Of a stretch of DNA of 64,000 bases, positions 1 to 7,589 are shown one piece after another. How positions within the stretch are numbered: position 1 is the stretch's first letter; every line of letters starts with the position of its first letter. The position numbers and the translations under genes were made by a program. Where the stretch lies: NCBI GenBank assembly GCA_965223835.1, contig CBDCXQ010000001.1, forward strand, positions 1,178,001 to 1,242,000. Direction: 5' to 3'. The notes under the pieces were generated by a model that was not told the DNA's origin, searched no databases, and was given only the letters and a program-made list of their open reading frames with translations. The stretch comes from CAVYXZ01 sp965223835. GTDB taxonomy: Bacteria; Chloroflexota; Anaerolineae; Aggregatilineales; Phototrophicaceae.

Positions 1-3000
1 GGCCCATTCCAAGCGGAGTACCGGCAGGATTCCGCTAAAACTATCGTGCAAACAGGCCGCGACCCGCGCGATATTATCGAGTTCCTGGGTCATTAAATTA
101 TCAACATCGCTCTTGCCATGCCGACTGTTGATAAAGTCCCCCAGCGATAAGCGATCAAGCGTCAGATCGCGCAGTTGTTGCCAACTCGTAGTTGGTTGGA
201 TGCTGGCTGCCACATTGGCGACCTGCGCCCGATACTGCGTGACGACCTGTTGTTGGGTTGCGAACAGAGTATTAATCGACTGGCCGAAACGCGTGTTGCT
301 GATGACTGGTGCTGCGGCAACCGGCGTGGCCTGTGCTCGAACGAGGGCCGTATCAACCACATCATAGAAATAACGCGGTTGGTCCAGGCGGTCAATGATT
401 GCGGGCAGGTGGGTGAAGAAGCGCACCGGGACATCGCGCAAGAGTTCGACAACCGCCCGAATCTCTTTGGGCACCAGGACGCGCTGGCGCAAGCAAGCGG
501 GGACCGGCGCTTCGAGAATGCCGGGAACGAGTGCCCGCACCGGTGTTTCCTGCAGCGTGTCGGCTACGCGGGGCCGCTGGTAAGCGATAAAGGGTACATT
601 TTCGGCGATGACCTGCAAACGCCGTTCGTTGATCTCGTCCAGCCGTTCCTGTTCTTCGGCGCGGAGTGCTCGTGCCACTGCCACATCGTGGCGGGCTTCC
701 GCCAGGGAACGCCCAATCACATTCAGCCGATTCAGCACCAGTTTTTCGACTCGCCGCAATTCAGTGAGCGTTTGCTGGCAGCGCGCTAAGGCCGCCTTGT
801 AGATATATACTCGACCTTCGATAATCCGCAGCGTTGCCACCGCGTTATCAACCAGATCAACGACATTCGAAAAATGACCGGCCTCATCCTCGACCACTGG
901 CTGCAGATTATCGGTCAGACTGCCCAGGTTTTCGGGTTGAAGGAAATCCACGATGCTGGTCCCCAGACCACGCACGAAGTTGCCCGCCGCGTCATTGCCC
1001 CAGGCACCCGGCACTTCAACACCTTCCAATGTGATGTCGAGATTGGCAAAGTCACTATAAATATCCTGTTTGCTGCGGGCGCTGAAGTCTTTAGCTTCGG
1101 GCGCTTTAGGGATTTCCATCCGTTCGGCAATGGTTGTCGTGCGTACCACCGGGTTGCCGACAATCGGTGCCGAATCTTCGATGTCAATTGGCGAGTAAAC
1201 GGTGCCGCCGACAAATGCCGATTCGGTTGATTTGCGGATGATCTCGGCAGCCGTTGAATCATCAAAGTCAAAAATCAAACCCGTATCTCTGGGGATGACT
1301 GATACATCGCTCCCGATCTCGACAATAGGTCCAGAGGTAGCGGGCACACCAAAGCCGGGAGTGGTGGTTCGAGCACCGGTTCCGCCCAACAATATGTTTT
1401 CCTGGGTGCCGCCGCCCACCCTGCCGAAGCCACCGCCGATGAAGGGTGAGCCGAGGTCAAGCGTGTTCAGCGCAAAGCTGTTGAAGGAACGTACATCACC
1501 AGTTGCCGCCGGGCTATCGCTCGGTGGTGGCGCGGCTGTCTGTGATCGCAGGGCTGTGTTTTGTAACTCATTATAAAACTTGTTGATCTGTTCCCGGCTG
1601 GCAGCAGCGGTGTCCGCTTTGGCAATTTCGGCTAATGCCGGTGAGATCGCCAACTGCGTCCCCGCCGTGTTGCCCTGCATGATCTGGCGTACCCGATAAA
1701 TATCGGTATGCACGCGCAAAAAGCCGATATTGATCTTGTCGTCGGCCCGGTTGATCTTGTCCTTGAGATAGTCGATATAGCCTTCCAGGCCGCGTTCATC
1801 CAGCGGTGCAACATCATCAACCGCCCCTGGCGCATCGGGATCAGTAGGCCGCAGGCGCGTCCCATCGAGATAGGTGCGCAGATCGGTGAGTTCCGCCGGT
1901 TCGAGTACCGCATCATCACCAACCAGCGCCGTGGTAAAGTCATCTTCCAGTGGGGCCAGCAGGTTGTTCTGGGCGACCCATTGCCAAGTGTCAATCAGGC
2001 CGGTTTCGAATGCACCGGATGGTAATTCCGTTTCGTACCAGTTGACGCGTATGTCACCGCGATAGAAGCCGGGCATAGCCCAGGCTGCGTTGCCACCAAA
2101 GAGCGTGAAATTCATGCCATCTATGGGTTCGCCAACCAGACCAACATCTTCGGGGCGTATGGTCAGTTCAACCCATTCACCAACTGGCGGCAAATCACCC
2201 ATCGCAAAGCGACCTGCGGTTCCACTGATGCCCCAGTTGATGCGATTTTCACCCCAGTAAGCCCGATGTTCCCATGACTCTGCTTCGACTGAACGCCATA
2301 GTAGCATGACTTCAGCAGGAATATTTTCCGGGTCAATGTAGACATAAACCACCAGCAGATCACCAGCCGAAAGTATCAACCGCTCAGCTGCGTCAACGCC
2401 ATAAAAGGCATGCTGGTGTAGGCCGCTGTAGGGTGTCGAAACATGGGCACCGAGGATGGTCGGCGGTACATAATCTACTTCATCCGCCTGCGTGCCGGGG
2501 TCGTCGCCAAAATCACGATCTTCACCGGTGATCGCCCTTGCAAAGGCGTTCGCTTTGTCGCGGACATTCGCCCGGCGGTCCAGGTTGGCGCCGCGCTGGC
2601 TCACAAAACGATCAATGGCGGCGTCAAACTCTGGTGCGACAACTTCATGCACCAGCAAGCGAGGTTCATAAACTGCCTGCGGCACCGGAATAAGCAGTTC
2701 AATTTGGTCAGGCGTGTTGAGGTCAAAGGCCTGTAAACCGGCGCTGTTTTTCATCACCACATCAAGCTGTTCCAGCGGAATCGGGCGCATATTGATGTCG
2801 TAACTCGGTGGAAAAAACAGATTGGCTTGTTCCACGAAGTTGAGCACGTCTGTTGGCAAGAACCCCACCGGCGGCACATAATTGAACGCTTGATTGAGTT
2901 CATCCGGGGACACGCCACCCAGTTCGTTGATGTGCTCGGTAAACTGTTCAATGCGTGCCCGGTACAGGAAAGGATTGCCGCTGGCGCTTGCTAGTGTTGG

Positions 3001-3879
3001 CCGCCGCTGGCCCTGACCGCCCAGCCGGGCAACCATGTGGCGGTCAATGAACTCCGGCAACCAATCATCGGTAAAGCCGATCAATGCAATGGGTAGTCCT
3101 GCCAATTCCCAGGGTAAGGCCGCATCTGGCCCCAGTTCCATCTCGGCCTGGAAAATGGTGTTGGCAATGCGGTTGCGCCAGGCGCTTCCCCGCACCGGTA
3201 AGATGCGCCAGTCGCCGGGCCAGATGTAGAGGGCGAGTTGACAACCATCAACGCGCTGCCAGTCTTCATAGGAGTAATTTTCCGGGTCCTGCTCACACGG
3301 ATCATTCGGGTCGCCGTCGCCGATGACTTCGAGTTCGACGGGCTGTAACACCAGGATCCCGGCCCGCGGATAGGTGGTGGGTAAATCAAGTTCGGTGCGG
3401 AACTGCCACAAGGGTGGTCCCAGCGTGCGGGGTGACAGTGCCCCTGGTTCCACGTCATCCGGGGGACTGCCGCCCAGCGTCGAGATGCGGTCAATCACCA
3501 GCACATCATCCAGCCAGACGCGTAAATCTTGCGGCAGGACGACATCTTCACCATTGACGGCCATGCCCAGGCCTGCGCCGATGTTGACGTAATAGTCGGA
3601 AACCGGCTCAATGTTCGGGGGGGCATCAATCGGGGGGGCATCCTGCTCCAGGGCAGCGGTTAACCCATTGATAATACCGGGTGCGATCAACTGCCCGCCC
3701 AGTGCGACTTGTCCGGCGCGACCGTTTTGTTCGACTTCCAGTGCGCCCGCGCTTAAGCTGCGCCCGGAATAAAAATTGAGGCGACGCAGCCAACCCGGGC
3801 GAACCTGCGGGGCAATCGGCGGTTCAACGCCCAGGATTTGCTCACCCCGCGCTGTGTGACGCAGCGGAAAAACTTTCAT
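1..3879 (-). CDS. Very large CIS-operon protein, C-terminus beyond window
   Basis: An open frame of 1293 codons without a stop runs off the left edge. The ATG shares ATGA with the stop of the preceding gene, so it is translationally coupled to the operon. Residues 35-123 carry a pattern shared with the two upstream neighbours: FYSGRSLSAGALEVEQ, then a Gly-rich stretch (IINGL) and a GAGLGMAVNGEDVVLP strand region. The middle contains beta-rich, Trp-containing segments that look like a structural or carbohydrate-binding fold; residues about 1020-1080 are charged and helical (possible coiled coil). No catalytic motif was recognised. By position it is a late structural, fibre-like or accessory component of the injection particle. 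This is inference; no named family was recognised. Confidence 0.8.
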   Translation of the reverse strand, partial: MKVFPLRHTARGEQILGVEPPIAPQVRPGWLRRLNFYSGRSLSAGALEVEQNGRAGQVALGGQLIAPGIINGLTAALEQDAPPIDAPPNIEPVSDYYVNIGAGLGMAVNGEDVVLPQDLRVWLDDVLVIDRISTLGGSPPDDVEPGALSPRTLGPPLWQFRTELDLPTTYPRAGILVLQPVELEVIGDGDPNDPCEQDPENYSYEDWQRVDGCQLALYIWPGDWRILPVRGSAWRNRIANTIFQAEMELGPDAALPWELAGLPIALIGFTDDWLPEFIDRHMVARLGGQGQRRPTLASASGNPFLYRARIEQFTEHINELGGVSPDELNQAFNYVPPVGFLPTDVLNFVEQANLFFPPSYDINMRPIPLEQLDVVMKNSAGLQAFDLNTPDQIELLIPVPQAVYEPRLLVHEVVAPEFDAAIDRFVSQRGANLDRRANVRDKANAFARAITGEDRDFGDDPGTQADEVDYVPPTILGAHVSTPYSGLHQHAFYGVDAAERLILSAGDLLVVYVYIDPENIPAEVMLLWRSVEAESWEHRAYWGENRINWGISGTAGRFAMGDLPPVGEWVELTIRPEDVGLVGEPIDGMNFTLFGGNAAWAMPGFYRGDIRVNWYETELPSGAFETGLIDTWQWVAQNNLLAPLEDDFTTALVGDDAVLEPAELTDLRTYLDGTRLRPTDPDAPGAVDDVAPLDERGLEGYIDYLKDKINRADDKINIGFLRVHTDIYRVRQIMQGNTAGTQLAISPALAEIAKADTAAASREQINKFYNELQNTALRSQTAAPPPSDSPAATGDVRSFNSFALNTLDLGSPFIGGGFGRVGGGTQENILLGGTGARTTTPGFGVPATSGPIVEIGSDVSVIPRDTGLIFDFDDSTAAEIIRKSTESAFVGGTVYSPIDIEDSAPIVGNPVVRTTTIAERMEIPKAPEAKDFSARSKQDIYSDFANLDITLEGVEVPGAWGNDAAGNFVRGLGTSIVDFLQPENLGSLTDNLQPVVEDEAGHFSNVVDLVDNAVATLRIIEGRVYIYKAALARCQQTLTELRRVEKLVLNRLNVIGRSLAEARHDVAVARALRAEEQERLDEINERRLQVIAENVPFIAYQRPRVADTLQETPVRALVPGILEAPVPACLRQRVLVPKEIRAVVELLRDVPVRFFTHLPAIIDRLDQPRYFYDVVDTALVRAQATPVAAAPVISNTRFGQSINTLFATQQQVVTQYRAQVANVAASIQPTTSWQQLRDLTLDRLSLGDFINSRHGKSDVDNLMTQELDNIARVAACLHDSFSGILPVLRLEWA

Positions 3880-5993
3880 CGTAATGACCTCAACTGCTCC
3901 ATGATATAGTCGCGGAGGGCGTCAGCATCCGTTCCCCGGGCGAGTTCCAGCAATCGCTCACCCAATGCGGGCAATGTCAGGCGTGGCCTGGTGGGATTGA
4001 TCGGCCCCAGTATCGGACGGTCCGGGATAATCGGCTGCAAGATCGGATCAATTGGTCGGAAAATTGGGATGGTGGGTTGGCGTATCGTATCAATGGTGCC
4101 GAGGTTGATGTCTCCCGGCAGCCGTGTGATTCGATCAGGCTGGGTGATGACCGGCGTTGGTGACGTCGCACGAACGGTCATTTGGCCGGATTGAGCGCTG
4201 CGGGCCAGCAAGTCAATTTCTGGTACAAGACCAGACTGCGTAATGGTGCGGAAGACCGTCTGCGTGCTCACGAGTTCGGGCGTCACCTCAGCCAGTGCCC
4301 GTACACCCTCACCAATTTCCGGGTTGTTATACCGCTCAGCAACCCGAAGTACCTGTGAGCGAGTCAATGTGTTGTCGTTTTCGTTGGCTGCGGCTTCCAT
4401 CTCCCGGATCGCCCCTGCAAATAACAACGGCGATTCGCGTAATAACCGACTGCTCAACAGATTGGTGATCTCGGCGTTGGCGCGGTCAGTGGCGGCGGTT
4501 CGTATGGCATTAAACACTGTGACCAGTTGCATTTCGCGAGCCTGATCGCTGATCGCTGCGCTTTCGGTTGCTTCGCCTTCATCGGTGCGCACCGGCACAC
4601 TGACGCCCACGACTTCCGAGCGGTAGTGCAGGTTGCGCCGCCGCACATAATAGAGCAGTGGCAAACGGCTGAGGAGTTCCTGCCAGGTTGCATCGGTCGG
4701 TGAGGTTTCGTCATCTTCACCCGGTTGTAGAATGGGGCCGGTGGGGAATGGAAAACGGCGCATGGCAAACAGCGACTCAATCGGTTTGCGTTTGGCGATT
4801 AAACCCGGCGCGGCGGGTCGCAGCGGTCGGGTCAGGCTTTCCAGGGCATTGACGGTGGTGCGCAATTGAGCGCGGGTCACAGGTACCAGAATCAATACTG
4901 ACGTGGCGTCGATTTCATCGGCAGATGCTTGCAAGTCAATCGGCGGTAGGTAGAGGCTCTCCTCCACCAGACTCATCAGTTCATCCTGCGGAATAATCGA
5001 GAGGTCCACTTCCATTTCTGGCGGGAAGAATGATTGACTGAAATCGGTCGTGTTCAGGCCACTAATCGGCAGCGGCCCGACCGGGGGCAGGGCGCTGAAA
5101 TAGGAAGCGGCAGTAAAGCGACCCCGTTGCCCGCTGGCACGTTGGGCCAGCAGATCGGCCATGTGATCGCGGAATTGCAAAAATTGAGCTTCGCGGACGG
5201 CGTGCGGCGTAAAGCCTAAGCCCAGAATATCCTCGACCTGTGCCCCGGCTTCACGCCGGACCAGCCAGGTATCAATCCACTCGACGGAACCGGTGCGCAA
5301 CAGCACCATTGCCAACGGCAGGGCGTCAACCGGCAAGCCTTCGATAGAATTGTTGACGAAGATCTCACGGGCGACATTGGCCCGACGTCGATTGGGGTCG
5401 GTCTCGGTGCCGCCCCGATCTTCATACGGAATCAAGGTGATGGCGGTCGCTTCGATAATCTCACCGTCCTGCACCGTGCGCTGCCCATCCACCGAGGTGG
5501 GATAGGAGGCGGTTGGCGTGGCAGTGAATTCGACAGCGCGTAAGGCAACGATAAACAGGCCGTTGCGAGTACGGGCTGGTTCGCCCGGCACTTTCGATAG
5601 GCCGAAAAAGGCATTGAGTTCCTGCGTTTGCGGGATATTGTTTAACGGCAGTTCAATATTCTGGTCCAGCGCGACCAATTCGCCGGATGGGGTGATGCCA
5701 TGACCCGCCTGCAAGGTCAGATAATGACCATTGCGGCCTGGATTGACTTGCAGTCCATGCACCACACCAACACCATGCGCCCGGTTCAGGTCACTCTGGC
5801 GGGTGAGCAGGTAGTTCTGTTCCCGGATGAGATCCCGCGCGGATAAGAAACGTCCATCGAAATAGAGTGGTCGCCGTCGCCGGTCATCCATAATCAGGGT
5901 GCCAGTACGCTGCAAACTCTGGAACTGGCGCTGGCTGAAATCCTGGTCCAAATTGAGCCGGGTCCGGGCCGAGCCTTTAACTAACGGAAACAT
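3876..5993 (-). CDS. CIS-associated structural protein with GR-L-A-L-EQ motif
   Basis: 705 aa, unrecognised by name. Residues 43-112 hold the motif LYFDGRFLSARDLIREQNY followed by HGVGVVHGLQV and LQAGHGITPSGELVAL. In my memory this pattern recurs in conserved hypothetical proteins of phage-tail-like clusters. The C-terminal 150 residues are rich in Pro and Ile with PIIPDRPILGP-like low-complexity repeats. The start has a good ribosome site (GGAGGG 6-8 nt upstream), lies 2 nt after the preceding stop, and the gene ends in an ATGA overlap with the next gene. The N-terminal module is a divergent paralogue of the modules in both flanking genes, suggesting successive duplication. The job is probably structural, at or near the baseplate. 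Confidence 0.85.
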   Translation of the reverse strand: MFPLVKGSARTRLNLDQDFSQRQFQSLQRTGTLIMDDRRRRPLYFDGRFLSARDLIREQNYLLTRQSDLNRAHGVGVVHGLQVNPGRNGHYLTLQAGHGITPSGELVALDQNIELPLNNIPQTQELNAFFGLSKVPGEPARTRNGLFIVALRAVEFTATPTASYPTSVDGQRTVQDGEIIEATAITLIPYEDRGGTETDPNRRRANVAREIFVNNSIEGLPVDALPLAMVLLRTGSVEWIDTWLVRREAGAQVEDILGLGFTPHAVREAQFLQFRDHMADLLAQRASGQRGRFTAASYFSALPPVGPLPISGLNTTDFSQSFFPPEMEVDLSIIPQDELMSLVEESLYLPPIDLQASADEIDATSVLILVPVTRAQLRTTVNALESLTRPLRPAAPGLIAKRKPIESLFAMRRFPFPTGPILQPGEDDETSPTDATWQELLSRLPLLYYVRRRNLHYRSEVVGVSVPVRTDEGEATESAAISDQAREMQLVTVFNAIRTAATDRANAEITNLLSSRLLRESPLLFAGAIREMEAAANENDNTLTRSQVLRVAERYNNPEIGEGVRALAEVTPELVSTQTVFRTITQSGLVPEIDLLARSAQSGQMTVRATSPTPVITQPDRITRLPGDINLGTIDTIRQPTIPIFRPIDPILQPIIPDRPILGPINPTRPRLTLPALGERLLELARGTDADALRDYIMEQLRSLR

Positions 5994-5995
5994 AC

Positions 5996-6904
5996 TTAAC
6001 CCTCCGTAATAAACTGCTGGACCACCGAGCGGGTTGGAAAGACAAAACGGCGGCTATAATTGTCAATTGTGACCGGTTGCACGACGATGGGATCGCCACC
6101 TTCAGGGTCCGGTTCGGTCGTCGGGGCGGTGCGCAGGGGCGCTTCCCCGGCGGTTGGGTTCACCGTTGCGCCAATCACCACCCGGGCCAGGAAGACCGCT
6201 GTCTGGTCAACACCAGGGGGATATTCGCCGCCCGGCTCCGGGTTGTTTGGGTCAGTGTTGTCGCGCGGCCAGGCATCCAACAGTGCATCTTTGAAATCGT
6301 TAACTGATTGAGTGATGTCCTCCGGCGTGCCTTCGGTCAGGATTTGCGGATAACGGCTGACCGGCAACGGCGGCGGTTCACCTTCGCTCCGGTTGCGCAA
6401 CACCAGGCTGAGTTCATAGCCATCACGTAACCGGGAAGGCGCAATCGCATCCAGTGCATCGAACGGGCCGGAGGCAAAGGCCGGGGTTTTGCCGCGTTCA
6501 CAGACAACAAAATTGAGGAATACGTCGGCAATTATGCCGTCGAATGGCGGGCCGAACATCGCTTGATTGAGCGCATCATTGGTCTGGGCCATATACCAGC
6601 GGTTCAGGCGGATGCAGGCCACCCGTGGGACTTCAATGAGGCGGCCCAGTTGATCGAGCGCGACGCCGGGATGGACGACAATTTGTTCATCATCCGACGG
6701 GAATTCATCGGCAGGTTCATAGGCCACGCGCAACCCGGCAGCCGTGCCGCTGCCATGGAGATAGGCGAGCGCCAGCGCCAATCGCCCGCGATGGTAACTC
6801 TGTTCATCAGTCAGATCATCCGCCGATAACAACACGCCCTGCGCGTAATACAGGCGGTCAGGGCTGAGATCGCCCACCAGCGGATCGGGTTGATTGATAC
6901 TCAC
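5996..6904 (-). CDS. CIS-associated protein, short paralogue of neighbour
   Basis: 302 aa, GTG start with AGGAGG 5-6 nt upstream. Residues 17-100 contain LYYAQGVLLSADDLTDEQSYHRG, reported here only in parts: GVLLSADDL, DEQSYHRGR, LHGSGTAAGLRV, then VHPGVALDQLGRLIEVP. This is the same module as in the next two downstream genes. The remainder has no recognised domain; it contains DPNNPEPGGEYPPGVDQ-type loop sequence and ends in a basic-aromatic stretch. It sits after the small PKD-half genes and 2 nt before the next gene in one operon. Role unknown; a structural or assembly part of the injection particle is the simplest reading. Confidence 0.85.
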   Translation of the reverse strand: MSINQPDPLVGDLSPDRLYYAQGVLLSADDLTDEQSYHRGRLALALAYLHGSGTAAGLRVAYEPADEFPSDDEQIVVHPGVALDQLGRLIEVPRVACIRLNRWYMAQTNDALNQAMFGPPFDGIIADVFLNFVVCERGKTPAFASGPFDALDAIAPSRLRDGYELSLVLRNRSEGEPPPLPVSRYPQILTEGTPEDITQSVNDFKDALLDAWPRDNTDPNNPEPGGEYPPGVDQTAVFLARVVIGATVNPTAGEAPLRTAPTTEPDPEGGDPIVVQPVTIDNYSRRFVFPTRSVVQQFITEG

Positions 6905-6923
6905 ACTTGCCTCCTAATGCTAA

Positions 6924-7226
6924 TCAGGACTTTGACTTGCGCCTGCGGCCCGTACTTTGTCGTTTGCGATTCCGCTTGGGTTGCTTTTTGGGCGTATCGT
7001 TGTCCTGGGTATCGGCCATAATCGGCGTGGGACTCCGGCTTAAGCGGCCCAATAACCGGCTGCCCGCTGGCATAATCGTGATCTCCTGAATGATCGGTTG
7101 GCTTTCAGTGCCGTCCGCACGGGTGACCACCAGTTGAAAACGATAGGTTCCTGGTTCCAGCTTGTTATCGATGGTTATGGTCGGCTCTTTCGTCACAATG
7201 GGCCGCCCGGTTTCAAAGGTCGCCAT
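6924..7226 (-). CDS. Small Ig/PKD second-half protein with basic tail
   Basis: 100 aa. Residues 20-53 (EPGTYRFQLVVTRADGTES plus QEITIMP) match the second half of a PKD/Ig-like sandwich: the G-x-Y-x-F-x-L-x-V strand followed by a final strand. The first half of that fold is missing here but ends the preceding 110-aa protein. The last 30 residues are Lys/Arg-rich (KKQPKRNRKRQ). It starts 5 nt after the upstream stop with no clear Shine-Dalgarno site, so translational coupling is likely. Frame differs from the upstream gene. I read it as a real small CIS protein; an alternative is a frameshift-split longer protein. Confidence 0.7.
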   Translation of the reverse strand: MATFETGRPIVTKEPTITIDNKLEPGTYRFQLVVTRADGTESQPIIQEITIMPAGSRLLGRLSRSPTPIMADTQDNDTPKKQPKRNRKRQSTGRRRKSKS

Positions 7227-7231
7227 CGCAT

Positions 7232-7564
7232 TTACTGCCGTGACACCAGCGTCCAGGCATAGCTGACGATTTGCCCGGGCGCAACATCGGAAGACCGTTC
7301 GCCGCTGAGGGCGATGTCGGCACCAAATTCCAGCGTGCGGCTTGGGATGACATCCAGCACCGCCGTCGGCGCTTGCGAATCACGGATAATGATCTCGACT
7401 TCGGCGGGGGCCGACGCATTGCCGGAATCATCGGTGACAACTAACTGGAAGACGTGTTGGCCGGGGCGCAGCGGTGCTTCGCGGTTCATGATAATGTCGA
7501 GAACCGCATCTTCCGTTTCGATTGGGGTGTTAGGCCGAAGTTCCGCCGAATTAATTTCAGTCAT
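7232..7564 (-). CDS. Small protein made of two PKD half-domains
   Basis: 110 aa. Residues 30-63 (RPGQHVFQLVVTDDSGN and VEIIIRD) are a PKD second half; residues 68-110 (FGADIALSGERSSD, QIVSYAW) are a PKD first half that stops just after the conserved Tyr-x-Trp. The preceding 828-aa protein ends in a first half and the following 100-aa protein begins with a second half. The ATG has a clear ribosome site (ATAGGAGT, 7-8 nt) and lies 25 nt after the upstream stop, so it is a separately initiated gene and not an obvious pseudogene. Likely a small subunit of the particle that pairs with its neighbours by fold complementation (inference). Confidence 0.72.
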   Translation of the reverse strand: MTEINSAELRPNTPIETEDAVLDIIMNREAPLRPGQHVFQLVVTDDSGNASAPAEVEIIIRDSQAPTAVLDVIPSRTLEFGADIALSGERSSDVAPGQIVSYAWTLVSRQ

Positions 7565-7589
7565 CGTTTAACTCCTATCAATTATTGGT

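Noticed and set aside
113..1576. Several plus- and minus-strand open frames of 60-200 codons in the first 3.9 kb
   Set aside because: They overlap the long uninterrupted minus-strand frame that continues off the window, have Arg/Ser-rich compositions typical of shadow frames and no ribosome sites.
6924..7589. The two small genes as pseudogene remains of a frameshifted larger protein
   Set aside because: One has a strong ribosome site and the other a tight stop-start; both keep intact frames and fold halves. Kept as real genes, with the frameshift option noted.
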